The position numbers and the translations under genes were made by a program. From the IMG/VR virus record IMGVR_UViG_3300027878_000003, positions 1-64,000 of that record: a stretch of DNA of 64,000 bases; one strand, given 5' to 3'. The DNA comes from a virus. Below, piece after piece: positions 54,594 through 63,201 of the stretch; position 1 is the stretch's first letter, and every line of letters begins with the position of its first letter. The notes under the pieces are model-generated. The model did no database searches, was not told where the DNA came from, and worked only from the letters and a program-made list of their open reading frames with translations.

Positions 54594-55019
54594 ATGATTA
54601 CAACCGCTCCCCTTTCTGCCGAGGAGAAGCAAGTTCAGGAAAGACTTGGGTTGCTAGGCATCCCCTTGCCCTTTCCAGAGCCAGTGCCGGAGGGGGTTAG
54701 ATGTGTTAATGTCTACGCCATTGCACGGGCTTGGCGGATTCAGAAGAATCAGTTTCATGGGTTGTTCGTGCTGGGTGATGTTTCGATTAAAGACGATGGG
54801 CAGCTCTGGTATCACGTCAGCTTCTCGCGTAGCAAAGCCATTCCTAACTACGGGGACTGCATGTTTGTTAAACGTACATTTTTCGGAGCCGATCGCTGGG
54901 CAATTCAGATCTTTCCTGAAGACATCAACCACGTTAACCAGCATCCAAAATGCCTGCACCTTTGGCATTGCTTGGAGGGAAAGCCGTTTCCCGAATTTAG
55001 CAAGAACGGCATGATCTGA
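54594..55019 (+). CDS. Hypothetical protein
   Basis: 141 aa, GAGG upstream of the ATG. Includes LPFPEPVPEGVRCVNVYAIARAWRIQKNQFHGLFVLGDVSIKDDGQLWYHVSFSR, so a small folded domain. No family recognised. Confidence 0.5.
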   Translation: MITTAPLSAEEKQVQERLGLLGIPLPFPEPVPEGVRCVNVYAIARAWRIQKNQFHGLFVLGDVSIKDDGQLWYHVSFSRSKAIPNYGDCMFVKRTFFGADRWAIQIFPEDINHVNQHPKCLHLWHCLEGKPFPEFSKNGMI

Positions 55020-55165
55020 TTAGTTACTGCGATCGCCAGCAATGATGCTAGTATCTCAGTGCAAAGCCTAAGACGACGAGGCTTGTATCTTCATTGCTCA
55101 AACTGCTCTGGCTCCCTCTGGTCAGAGCTTTGTTTTGTCTACCGATCGCCCCATTCCAACCAGCT

Positions 55166-55384
55166 ATGTTAACCAAATTTAGCCAGTGCTATGACCGCAA
55201 TAGAGAGATCCTTGTAGGCGCTGCGGAATGGGAGAAGGATTTAATTGTGATTGAAGCTCCCACCCAGGCGCGAATAATCAAGTGTCGCGGCAGTGGAGAA
55301 GATGTTGAATGGTTAGTGGAAGTTGGAATTAGCGATCGCCCTGGAGATGTGGCGTTCCAGTGGCTTAAACCAAAGCACATTTAA
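55166..55384 (+). CDS. Small hypothetical protein
   Basis: 72 aa from MLTKFSQCYDRN; the 24 upstream codons look non-coding. Strand-rich (DLIVIEAPTQARIIKCRGSGEDVEWLVEVG). A terminator hairpin follows at 55440-55467. Confidence 0.5.
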   Translation: MLTKFSQCYDRNREILVGAAEWEKDLIVIEAPTQARIIKCRGSGEDVEWLVEVGISDRPGDVAFQWLKPKHI

Positions 55385-55439
55385 TCCGATCGCCCCACTA
55401 CAATAGGAGGGTAGATGAACTTTCCAACAGAAGTGATCC

Positions 55440-55467
55440 AGAAGACATTGCGACGGTCTTCTTTTTT
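55440..55467 (+). terminator. Rho-independent terminator
   Basis: AGAAGAC (55440-55446) pairs with GTCTTCT (55456-55462), followed by TTTTT. It ends the plus-strand group 53887-55384. Confidence 0.75.
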
Positions 55468-55487
55468 GTGCCCATGTGGTAATATTC

Positions 55488-55655
55488 TTCTGTCGGTAGC
55501 CTCGGTTGCCGAACCTGGCATGTGCTGTGCCTTGTAAGTCCCTAACAGGGATAGGAGGAAACTCCACACTGGCGGAAAGTTGAAAAGCGACTGCCAGCGA
55601 TCGACCTAATAGCGGGAAATCTGACACGGTTGTACAGTGCGTCTGTACAAAGGAC
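55488..55655 (+). ncRNA. Candidate structured RNA with six hairpins
   Basis: After a -10-like TGTGGTAATAT (55474-55484) the plus strand forms six successive hairpins: TCGG/CCGA (55493-55512), GGCA/TGCC (55517-55531), TCCCT/AGGGA (55539-55551), GGAG-GAAA-CTCC with a GNRA loop (55554-55565), CTGGCGG/CTGCCAG (55569-55597) and TTGTACAG/CTGTACAA (55630-55650). The GNRA loop favours this strand. No gene fits the 395-bp gap. RNase P, tmRNA and cobalamin riboswitch do not match. Confidence 0.45.
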
Positions 55656-55737
55656 ATATCCGCAGAACCTTGAAAATTTATCAATTAACTTCATCCCTTG
55701 GCTGTGGAAGTTGCTGGGGGATGGTGATGGGACACGG

Positions 55738-57068
55738 AGTTGACACTCCCCGGCGTGAACGCACGGGGATTCTTTAATCTAAGACATGACTTGCTCATGC
55801 AGGATTGCTCCAACTTGAGTAGAGATCTCATCTCCTAAAGCGTTACTTGCATCTAGTGCAAAGGTTCCGATATGCCCTACCGTACCCAATCCCCGACTGA
55901 GGATGTTTCTAGCTGCGTTGTGATCTCTATCTAGCACACAGCCGCACTTACAGATATGCGTTCTGGTACTCAAAGACTTCTTCACAATCTCACCACAGCT
56001 AGAGCATTCTTGGCTTGTGTATTGAGGATTCACAGCAATCGTGATCCGCCCAAACACCTTCCCAAAATATTCAATCCAGACTCGGAATTGAAACCAAGAT
56101 GCATCGTTAATCGACTTAGCTAGACAATGATTCTTCACCATATTTTTGATTCTCAAATCTTCGTAGGCGACTACATCGTTAGATGTGATTACGCACCGTG
56201 CAAGTTTGATTGCATGGTCTTTACGCTGCCTACTTATTTTGAGATGGCGCTTACCTAGAATCCGTCTGGCTTTTCGTCTGTTGATTGATCCTTTAACCTT
56301 GCGAGAAACGCGGCGCTGTGACCGTTTGAGAACGATTTCACCTTTACGGAGAAACTTAGGATTCTCAATCATCACACCATCAGAATCGGTGTAATACTCT
56401 TTCAAGCCCACATCCAACCCAACGGCATTTCCCGATGGCTCCAACACCTCTAAGCGATTCACATCAACGCAAAACTGAACGTAGACACCATCTGCACGTC
56501 TAACCAGTCTGACCCGTTTGATTTGGTCAGGCTGATAGAAACCTAGATCGCGTGTTCCTTTCAGCTTTAATCGCCCAATGTTCTTTTTATCGGTGAACGT
56601 GATGGATTTACGATCATCTGCCAGCTTCCATCCCGTCGTTTTGTATTCGACAGAACGGCAGTCTTTTTGGAACTGCGGAAACCCTTTTTTACCGGGGATA
56701 CCTTTTTTGCAGTTCTCAAAAAACCGCGAAATAGCAGACCATGCTCTTTCGGCGCTAGATTGCCTAGCTTGGGAGTTGAGTTCATTAGCAAACGGAAATT
56801 CTTTAGCCAGAACCGCGCAATATTTATTGAGGTCGTACTTGTTCACTTTTGGATTGTCGATCCAAAACCGAAGCGCTTTATTGCGAACGAATTGAGCAGT
56901 ACGAATTGATTCATCTACTGCGCTGAACTGGCTTGATTTCCCGTATGTTTTGAACTCTAGAACTAGCATTGCTTCAACTCGTTTTGATATTCTTATACTA
57001 ACATACTCAGCACAAGAATGGTGAATACCAAGAGAAAGCCGTCCTTAAAGGACGGGGTTTTCAACCCA
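55738..57068 (-). mobile_element. IS200/IS605-family element, TnpB only
   Basis: The tnpB gene lies between a left-end hairpin (CCGTCCTT/AAGGACGG, 57039-57055) and a right-end hairpin (CCCCG/CGGGG, 55748-55768) followed by AGTGTCAAC. No TnpA transposase is present, so mobility would need one in trans. It abuts the GCAC array, whose first copy lies at 57098, so it may have inserted at the edge of that array. The region after the stop likely encodes the omega RNA. Confidence 0.75.
55779..56969 (-). CDS. tnpB: TnpB RNA-guided nuclease
   Basis: 396 aa, a usual length. The HTH_OrfB N-terminal region (AVDESIRTAQFVRNKALRFW) and a central beta domain precede a complete RuvC nuclease: Asp186 in AVGLDVGLKEY, Glu270 in VVAYEDLRIKNM, zinc finger CSSCGE..CKCGC (322-342), and DRDHNAARN with Asp349. 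TnpB uses an omega RNA from the element's right end to cut DNA next to a transposon-adjacent motif. All catalytic residues are intact, unlike the TnpB-like protein at 19739-21427. Confidence 0.92.
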   Translation of the reverse strand: MLVLEFKTYGKSSQFSAVDESIRTAQFVRNKALRFWIDNPKVNKYDLNKYCAVLAKEFPFANELNSQARQSSAERAWSAISRFFENCKKGIPGKKGFPQFQKDCRSVEYKTTGWKLADDRKSITFTDKKNIGRLKLKGTRDLGFYQPDQIKRVRLVRRADGVYVQFCVDVNRLEVLEPSGNAVGLDVGLKEYYTDSDGVMIENPKFLRKGEIVLKRSQRRVSRKVKGSINRRKARRILGKRHLKISRQRKDHAIKLARCVITSNDVVAYEDLRIKNMVKNHCLAKSINDASWFQFRVWIEYFGKVFGRITIAVNPQYTSQECSSCGEIVKKSLSTRTHICKCGCVLDRDHNAARNILSRGLGTVGHIGTFALDASNALGDEISTQVGAILHEQVMS

Positions 57069-57097
57069 AATTTTCGATAAGACAGGAATTGCGAGGG

Positions 57098-58295
57098 CAC
57101 AAATAACAGGCTTAAAAGCGATCGGCATACGACTCAAGATAATCTACGGCACATAAATGCTGACGATTGGCACCGATCATGGCAGAAGAATCGGCACTCT
57201 GGAGTGACAAGATCGGCATGTGAAGTTGTAGCTTTGACTGGCGATCGCACGCGGAATGGAAGAATAGGCACTCCGAAGACAGTATCCACGATCGCACAGC
57301 AGGTCAATTTTGTCGGCACTGCGATCGCACTGGAGAGATGACTGAAGTCGGCACACAATCAGGATGTTGGAGGCTTCGGCACTACATTTGAGGGGGCGAT
57401 CGACACAAGAATATGATCTGCACCTAGAGAAATAGATAGCGATAGCACTAGGAGCAACCGAAGGCACATTTGATATGTTGCCATGGCGATTGCACGATGA
57501 ATACTCTTGATCTGCCGTTCAAAATTGGCACAAGTTGGGGTCAATACATCGGCACCTTACAGGCTAAAGATCCCGCACAAAAAATATGCTCTGCACAGGA
57601 TATGGGCGCGATCGCACGATTAAAACCCTGCGTTTGGCATTGGCGATCGGCACTACATCGGCACTGATAGCATTTCTTTGTCTTGGCTTTTCGGCACTCC
57701 GCGATCGCACCTGTAAAAGTTAAATACCCCACGCCTGCTTGAGCTTAAGCTTGTACAGCGTCTCTCTTTCCATCATGTGTTTAAAGAGATTAACGAGAGA
57801 TTTCTTGGTTTTAGCCTCGCTCCAATCTTTCGTTTGAAGCTCTACCGATTTGAGTTGAAACTGCTGCTCAATCGAGAGGGTGACAGTGATTTGGTCGCTC
57901 ATGACAGAACCTATTGCGTTCGGCGTATTGTACCCAGGCTAGGCGATCGCACAGCGGGGGAAATTGGTTGGCACAGCGGGGAAAGTTTGGTTGGCACAGC
58001 GGGGAAAGTTTGGTTGGCACAGCGGGGAAAGTTTGGTTGGCACATCAGGGAAAATTGGTTGGCACTAATCTGATTTGAACAAAGGGCGATTCGGATAGTT
58101 GGCACAATGAACTCTGCAAGCGATCGCACTATGTAAATGAGCATTGGCACGGAGACAGGACTCGCTCGGCATAACGTAGGTTTAGGGAAATCGGCACACC
58201 GTAGGCGATCGCACTTCTGTTTGGCATGAGATTGGTTAGCGATCGGCACTAATTGTACTATTTTGGGTTGGCACAAATATTTGATTTGATTGGCA
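57098..58295. repeat. GCAC motif array at about 23-bp spacing
   Basis: About 45 copies of GCAC (mostly TCGGCAC, TTGGCAC or GATCGCAC; some GCAT) fill this stretch, usually 21-25 bp apart. Examples start at 57149, 57170, 57194, 57247, 57268, 57294, 57316, 57552, 57575 and 57614. At 57949, 57971, 57994, 58017, 58040 and 58062 the surrounding unit becomes an almost exact 23-bp tandem repeat (GCACAGCGGGGAAAGTTTGG plus TTG). Only the small gene at 57720-57902 lacks the motif. The array runs from the IS element to the terL stop. It is probably a binding array for partition, transfer or packaging. Confidence 0.8.
57720..57902 (-). CDS. Small DNA-binding-like protein inside the GCAC array
   Basis: 60 aa: a strand-like N-terminus (QITVTLSIEQQFQL) and two helices (SVELQTKDWSEAKTKKSLVNLFKHMMERETLYKLKLKQ) that could form a ribbon-helix-helix. 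The gene is surrounded by the GCAC array but contains none of it, as expected for a selfish or centromere-binding regulator encoded beside its sites. AGG precedes the ATG. Confidence 0.5.
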   Translation of the reverse strand: MSDQITVTLSIEQQFQLKSVELQTKDWSEAKTKKSLVNLFKHMMERETLYKLKLKQAWGI

Positions 58296-58310
58296 AAGTG
58301 CAGAGTTTTT

Positions 58311-60017
58311 TTAGGCATTCGCCATCCAATCAAAGTCAGACTGCTCAATGCGAGGAGCAAAGGCATACATCAAGGCATCAAAGAAGTCAGGAGAAGAAAT
58401 GCCTCGCGTCTCCATCTCTGGCTTGCTCTCAATAATGATCTGCCCAATGTCGTTGAATCTATAGAGCGGCTGGCTCAGTTGCCCAATCAAATCAGCATGG
58501 TTAGGGATAGAGATCAACTCTGCGATCGGGTGTTCATGAAGACGATTGACGTATTCAAAGGTGCGTTCAAACCGCATTCGCACATTCCAGCACACCTCAG
58601 CTCTAAAGTTCTTGAAAACATCTTCTGCTTGGCGATCGAAACTAGGGTAAAACCGCTTGCTAGTACCCCCACCCCCCGCAATCCCCTGGAGTTCAAAGGG
58701 CAGATTGTCCATACTTCTCAATGTGCCGCCCGTACCTGCACCAACGCCCATACGGTCATAGTTGAGGTATCCAACCTTGAGGTCTTCGCAGATGTGCAGT
58801 GCTTTGTATGCCGTTTGGGTGGTGTTTCCTAGCCTCCACTCATGAATCCACTCGTCTTTAATGACGACACCATGCCGCATGATCAGAACGTTCCGATCGC
58901 CCCCTTCGTCCGAGATATCTAGACCTGCAACGCGATCGCCAAAGCATGGCAGCTTTAGCCCGACCGCCGCCATTACCCACTCGTTGGGGATGCACACACC
59001 CTCTTGGGATGCCGCATAGTCAATGTCAATCTCCTGAGCCAGGATGATTTTGTCAAGGGTTGCCTTACGCTTCTCGTACCAGGGATACTTCGCCCCCACG
59101 GGGGAATCGCGCCCATTGCCCTGTTTGACGATGATGCCTTCAGGGCTTTTGAGTTCCCAGTAGTTCTTTCTAGGGTCATCCTTCCAGTGGCTCTGGAATA
59201 CAGGGTACTGCCCTGAGAACCGCTTCTTGTAGAACGGGTTGCCAATGCCGTTGGGTGTGGAGACATAGATCCGCACCTCGGAGTTCTCTGATACCGCCGC
59301 ATCCACAATGTTGGGGTGGGCAATGAAGGCAAACTCATCTAGGAAGTACAGCCGCGATCGCCCCCCTCGCCCCATGTTGTCTCCGGCTTCCCCGGTGACG
59401 GATGAGCCGTTGCTGCGGTTGATTAACTTACCCTTGTTGTCATCGTATTTTGGTGGTCGCATCCATCCGGGCAAGTTGCGGAGAACGATGCGGATCTTCT
59501 CAAATAGACAGTCGGGGTTGCCCAGCTCGTCAACCAACATGGACTTGCGCGAACCAAAGGTAATCTTGACCCCTGGCACGAACACGAGCTGGTGTGCAGC
59601 AAAGCCGCAACAGAGGAAACTTAAGCCTGCATCTCTGGACTTTTCGACTACGCCCGATTCTTTACCCTTAACTCGATCTTGCAGCCATTGCAGGAATGCC
59701 GCCTGGATATCGAAGAGGTCAAACGGGATGGTGGAGGGCGATCGCCGGGGGTCATAGCTCCAGCCCCAGTTGTTGAAGAAATGCACAGGGTCTTTGCACC
59801 GTTGCATCTCCTCTTTGCGAAACTCCATGTCGGTGATGGCGCGGTTGAAGAGTTCCATCCGTCTGGCGATCGCCGCTACGAGCTTGGGTTCAGCGTCGGG
59901 TTCCTGGCAGGCTTCCCATGCCAACTGCACCCCAATGGGAATGGCAGTAGCTTTAGGTCTAGACTCTGCCCGTTCCCTGGCTTCCTCTAATTTCTTGCCA
60001 AGGGTTGCAATGCCCAT
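58311..60017 (-). CDS. terL: Terminase large subunit
   Basis: 568 aa. The ATPase has KSRDAGLS (126-133, Walker A-like) and LYFLDE (224-229, Walker B). The nuclease has Asp368 in AGLDISDEGGD and a late Asp in FFDALMYAF (about residue 550). It pumps and cuts DNA during packaging. The ATG overlaps the small subunit stop (TAATG). Downstream lies the GCAC array, close to where a pac or cos site can lie. Confidence 0.93.
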   Translation of the reverse strand: MGIATLGKKLEEARERAESRPKATAIPIGVQLAWEACQEPDAEPKLVAAIARRMELFNRAITDMEFRKEEMQRCKDPVHFFNNWGWSYDPRRSPSTIPFDLFDIQAAFLQWLQDRVKGKESGVVEKSRDAGLSFLCCGFAAHQLVFVPGVKITFGSRKSMLVDELGNPDCLFEKIRIVLRNLPGWMRPPKYDDNKGKLINRSNGSSVTGEAGDNMGRGGRSRLYFLDEFAFIAHPNIVDAAVSENSEVRIYVSTPNGIGNPFYKKRFSGQYPVFQSHWKDDPRKNYWELKSPEGIIVKQGNGRDSPVGAKYPWYEKRKATLDKIILAQEIDIDYAASQEGVCIPNEWVMAAVGLKLPCFGDRVAGLDISDEGGDRNVLIMRHGVVIKDEWIHEWRLGNTTQTAYKALHICEDLKVGYLNYDRMGVGAGTGGTLRSMDNLPFELQGIAGGGGTSKRFYPSFDRQAEDVFKNFRAEVCWNVRMRFERTFEYVNRLHEHPIAELISIPNHADLIGQLSQPLYRFNDIGQIIIESKPEMETRGISSPDFFDALMYAFAPRIEQSDFDWMANA

Positions 60018-60688
60018 TAGGTCTGCGCCTCGGGTAGTTCATCGGGAGTCAGGGCTGCGAACGCCGCCTGCATCTGGTCAATCATGGTTTGATAGCTGCT
60101 GCCCGCTGACTCTAGGAGGCTATCGGGTAGCATGTCGGCTTCGACCAAAGTCTCGATCGCCCGTAATACTTTGTCCTGTTGGGTTTCCTGATCCGTGGCA
60201 GAGCGAGATAACTTGTCGGCTAGTTCGAGGTAGGAGATGGCATCACGGGATGTCCACTTGGCAGGGGCGAAGATGATGGTCTTGCCGTCTTCAGACTCGG
60301 TGACCTTTTGGATTAAGGGGTAGTCCAACATCTCTCTGGCTCGCTCAATTAGGGTCAAGGAGAGATCCCAAGACTTGTCCCTAATCTCGGCACGACGGCG
60401 ATCGCCATCACGTTGCTTCTTCACCCAGCGCTTCTCAGACTGCTGTTGCGATCGCCCGTCCCAGGCTTCGGCTCTGGCTGTCCAGCTCCAGGTCTTTTGG
60501 GTCTTGCGCCAGTTGGGAGGGGTTGATCCGGTCTTAGGCTGTCCTCTTCGGGCACGGTCAGAGTTGTAGGCAGCTAGAAGCGATCGCCCGGAACCCAACA
60601 GCTTGAATAGGGTAAATCGGTCGTACCAATCGTTGGGTTCGTCGGGTTGCCGTTCCCAAATATCAGTGTTGGAGTCATTGCCTGTCAC
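60017..60688 (-). CDS. Terminase small subunit (putative)
   Basis: 223 aa directly upstream of and coupled to terL. An N-terminal region with FTLFKLLGSGRSLLAAYNSDRARRG looks like an HTH, and a central helical part (WDLSLTLIERAREMLDYPLIQKV) is typical of oligomerising terminase small subunits. It recognises the packaging site. Confidence 0.7.
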   Translation of the reverse strand: MTGNDSNTDIWERQPDEPNDWYDRFTLFKLLGSGRSLLAAYNSDRARRGQPKTGSTPPNWRKTQKTWSWTARAEAWDGRSQQQSEKRWVKKQRDGDRRRAEIRDKSWDLSLTLIERAREMLDYPLIQKVTESEDGKTIIFAPAKWTSRDAISYLELADKLSRSATDQETQQDKVLRAIETLVEADMLPDSLLESAGSSYQTMIDQMQAAFAALTPDELPEAQT

Positions 60689-61080
60689 TCATCAGACCAA
60701 TAGGGGTTTCCTGTCATATCAGTGGTTCTAGAGTTCCCTGGCATGATTGCTAGGGTTCAGATGATGCCCTGTCAGTCTGTAGCGGCTGATTGAGGACTGT
60801 TTGGGGACTGTTTGAGGTCTGATTCAGTCTTGAGGGCGACCAGGGGGGCGATCGAACCTTTAGGGCTGGAAGGTTCAGGGAATAAGGGATAGAGGGTAGA
60901 GTGACTGTATGGAGGAAGTCTGAGGCTGGACCAGTTTGGACTGGGGTTGGACTTAGACTTTCTCCAAGGACACATAGAGCTTTGGGGGGAAACCCCCTTC
61001 TTTGCTGCTGGTCTATACGCCAGCCGATTATCTTCGTCGTTGAGACGGGAAAGATAGATTACAAATATTTGGAGAAAGAC
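60689..61080. other. Non-coding gap with short repeats
   Basis: No credible gene. It has GACTGTTT twice (60795 and 60806), a hairpin GGGGGG/CCCCC (60984-60997) followed by TTCTTT, and a copy of the dispersed palindrome (61005-61026). Promoters for terS (left) and the 61081 gene (right) must lie here, but I could not place them. Confidence 0.5.
61005..61026. repeat. Dispersed palindrome, diverged copy
   Basis: CTGCTGGTCTATACGCCAGC has one change from the family core CTGGCGTATACGCCAG. It lies in the 5' region of the 61081 gene. Confidence 0.6.
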
Positions 61081-61467
61081 ATGGTAAGACCCAAGAAGGC
61101 TGTTGCGAAGCCAGAAGTTCCGATCGCATCGACCGTCGATGACTCTGATCTCAGTGAGCCGATCGTGGAGGAAAAGGCAGAGACGATATGCATTCAGGTT
61201 GCCGAACTCTCCGACTGGATGGCTTGGCGAAAGCTAGAGGAGTTACCTATGTCTGTGAACATAGAGAGGCGCAAGCAAAGTTGGGCTAATCCAGAAATCG
61301 TCTCTGTGACCTGCATTGAAACTTCAACGCTAACAGGCGACAAAGTGACTCGCATTTCAGCCACATCCAACGGCACCGAAGAGTTGACTTTTCTATTGTC
61401 GAAGCGGGTTGACGCAATTCTGATGGGCGATCGGGCTTTGGTTCGCACAGAGGGAGATTATTGTTGA
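61081..61467 (+). CDS. Hypothetical protein
   Basis: 128 aa, preceded by GGAG. An acidic N-terminal stretch precedes a small domain (ETICIQVAELSDWMAWRKLEELPMS..VSVTCIETSTLTGDKVTRIS). A copy of its last 50 bp recurs at 61696-61745. No family recognised. Confidence 0.55.
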   Translation: MVRPKKAVAKPEVPIASTVDDSDLSEPIVEEKAETICIQVAELSDWMAWRKLEELPMSVNIERRKQSWANPEIVSVTCIETSTLTGDKVTRISATSNGTEELTFLLSKRVDAILMGDRALVRTEGDYC

Positions 61468-61691
61468 ACGAATCCAAGCCTCAAAAATACTATCTCTGCG
61501 ATTATCAGCACAAAGGCAATCGCTGGTGTATTGAAATTCCAGCAGAATCATTGGAAGATGCAAAAGCCCGACTAGAAAGACTGGCTTACGGTAGGGTCGT
61601 AGGAGAAATTGAAGCCACTCTAAGAGTTCCTGTCCTATGGGTGCAGATCTGGTCATGGCTCAAAAGGCGGCTTCAACTACCTCAGATCTGA
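61461..61691 (+). CDS. Hypothetical protein
   Basis: 76 aa from a TTG start overlapping the previous stop by 7 bp. YYLCDYQHKGNRWCIEIPAESLEDAKARLERLAYG looks like a small alpha/beta protein resembling short phage proteins of unknown role. Followed directly by a partial duplicate of the previous gene's end. Confidence 0.45.
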   Translation: MLNESKPQKYYLCDYQHKGNRWCIEIPAESLEDAKARLERLAYGRVVGEIEATLRVPVLWVQIWSWLKRRLQLPQI

Positions 61692-61695
61692 GGTA

Positions 61696-61745
61696 GTTGA
61701 AGCAATTCTGATAGGCGATCGCGCCTTAGTTCGAGCAGAGCAGGG
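61696..61745 (+). pseudogene. Partial duplicate of the 61081-61467 gene end
   Basis: GAAGCAATTCTGATAGGCGATCG and the following codons read VEAILIGDRALVRAEQGEY, matching VDAILMGDRALVRTEGDY at the end of the 61081 gene. There is no start of its own, so it is a duplicated fragment. Confidence 0.6.
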
Positions 61746-61750
61746 TGAAT

Positions 61751-62455
61751 ATGGGCAGTTCGTATCAGGATGCAGATGAGCGGGGACAGCGGAAGATGGC
61801 GATCGCTCGTGCCATTGAAGAAGGAGCGGTGCAGCCGATTCCTCAGAATGGCTATCGGCTAGTGGTGGCTGATCCGCCTTGGACATACAATCTCAGAGAG
61901 CTTGACCGATCGCATCGAGGACGAACCAACTACCCGACGATGACGGACGACGATATCTTGAGCCTGATCAACGGGGTGGCATCAGAAGATGCTTATTTCT
62001 TGCTCTGGGTCACCAACAATCACATGGAGCTGGGGCTTGAATGTCTGGCGAACTGGGGATTTAAGCTGCGATCGATTCACACCTGGGTTAAGACCACCAA
62101 GCAGCTAGGAGCGAACAAGCTGCATATTGGCTTAGGACACTACGGGCGGAGCTGCACCGAGCATTTCTTGGTCGGCAGTCGGGGGAAGGTAAAGGCTTGG
62201 AGCACTATGGGACTGACCAATATTCCCAATGTAATTTTTGCGCCAAGGAGAGAGCACAGCCGCAAGCCGGAAGAATTCTTCGTCACGGCGGATCGATTAC
62301 GGCTGGCACTAGGAGGAGAGGCGATCGAACTATTTGCGCGGCAGCAGCGACCGGGATGGGATTGCTGGGGCGCTGAGGTTGAGACTTCTTTGGGGAAAGT
62401 GCAGCATAATCACAAGAAAGCGATCGCTATTCTTGATCGAAGCCTGCTGCTGTAG
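61751..62455 (+). CDS. MT-A70-family N6-adenine DNA methyltransferase
   Basis: 234 aa from MGSSYQDADERG; a GTG two codons upstream is possible. The catalytic DPPW (41-44) sits in GYRLVVADPPWTYN, and FLLWVTNNHMELGLECLANWGFKLRSIHTWVK and GRSCTEHFLVGSRG follow the MT-A70 pattern. It methylates adenine, probably in DNA. On phages it can protect against restriction or act on regulation. Confidence 0.85.
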   Translation: MGSSYQDADERGQRKMAIARAIEEGAVQPIPQNGYRLVVADPPWTYNLRELDRSHRGRTNYPTMTDDDILSLINGVASEDAYFLLWVTNNHMELGLECLANWGFKLRSIHTWVKTTKQLGANKLHIGLGHYGRSCTEHFLVGSRGKVKAWSTMGLTNIPNVIFAPRREHSRKPEEFFVTADRLRLALGGEAIELFARQQRPGWDCWGAEVETSLGKVQHNHKKAIAILDRSLLL

Positions 62456-62473
62456 AAAGGGAGAGACGGAACT

Positions 62474-62794
62474 ATGACTGATTCAAATAACAGCGTTATC
62501 GCTAGGGGTCTGAGCTTCGAGGGTATGGAGGAGATGGAATCTCAAATAAAGCCTGAGATCACACCAGCGCAATTCTGTTCCATGTTGCGTGTAGCGATGG
62601 ATATAGGCTTAATTCGCTGCTGTGCGCCCTACTGGGTTGACGAGGAAAAGAAATATCTAGTGAAAAATAATGGCAGCGGCAGCGTATTTATCATGAGCCG
62701 GGAAGCCGCTAGTTTTTATCTGCTGGGCATCCTCGAATCGCGGGGCGTTGACGGGTACTCTTTGCCTTTGATGCCAATATTTCGCGTGCTCTAG
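62474..62794 (+). CDS. Hypothetical protein
   Basis: 106 aa, AGAGACGG upstream. Helical (ITPAQFCSMLRVAMDIGLIRCCAPYWV). Its end overlaps the convergent gene by 4 bp. No family recognised. Confidence 0.5.
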   Translation: MTDSNNSVIARGLSFEGMEEMESQIKPEITPAQFCSMLRVAMDIGLIRCCAPYWVDEEKKYLVKNNGSGSVFIMSREAASFYLLGILESRGVDGYSLPLMPIFRVL

Positions 62795-63201
62795 GGCAAA
62801 GGCTGGGAGTGCCAGCCTTCAATAATTGAATGATCAGCCCCAATGAAGACGGGCAAGCAGGGCGCACCGTCTTCATCAAATGGCGATCGCTGCCAGCGGT
62901 TCCAAACTGCCTCGTGAGGTGGAAAATCAAGATGCTCTTTAGGAACGCGACCGTCAATGCAGAAGAGGATATCAGCATCTTCAACGCTAGAGAACCAGGC
63001 AGAGCCAAAGTTGCAAGCGCCTGTCCAGGTGAGCTGTTTCCGCATGACGAGGATTTCCCGGTCATCGTCATGGTCCGCCAGCTTGGTCAAGTGAAACCAA
63101 TAGTCGCGGGGCGATCGCTGCGCTTTGGCATTCCAACTTCGGGGATGACCAGTTTTGGGCAACTGATAAAGGTAGGCTTCAGGCATGGGTCTAAGCTGCA
63201 T
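62791..63201 (-). CDS. Hypothetical protein
   Basis: 136 aa from MQLRPMPEAYLYQ, with GGAG 13 bp upstream; starts at 63186 or 63258 are alternatives. It overlaps the EAL gene by 11 bp with this start. YQLPKTGHPRSWNAKAQRSPRDYWFHLTKLADHDDDREILVMRKQL and a Trp-rich end suggest a folded soluble protein. Function unknown. Confidence 0.45.
   Translation of the reverse strand: MQLRPMPEAYLYQLPKTGHPRSWNAKAQRSPRDYWFHLTKLADHDDDREILVMRKQLTWTGACNFGSAWFSSVEDADILFCIDGRVPKEHLDFPPHEAVWNRWQRSPFDEDGAPCLPVFIGADHSIIEGWHSQPLP

Noticed and set aside
55488-55655. RNase P RNA or cobalamin riboswitch
   Set aside because: GAGGAAAC resembles part of the RNase P signature, but the conserved neighbouring elements are missing; the B12-box GCCACTG is absent.
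57112-57667. Several short ORFs on both strands in the GCAC array
   Set aside because: Their sequence is dictated by the repeated motifs; none has a credible start.
60772-60975. Minus-strand ORF of 67 aa upstream of terS
   Set aside because: Pro/Ser-rich composition with no ribosome-binding site or recognised pattern; left as non-coding.
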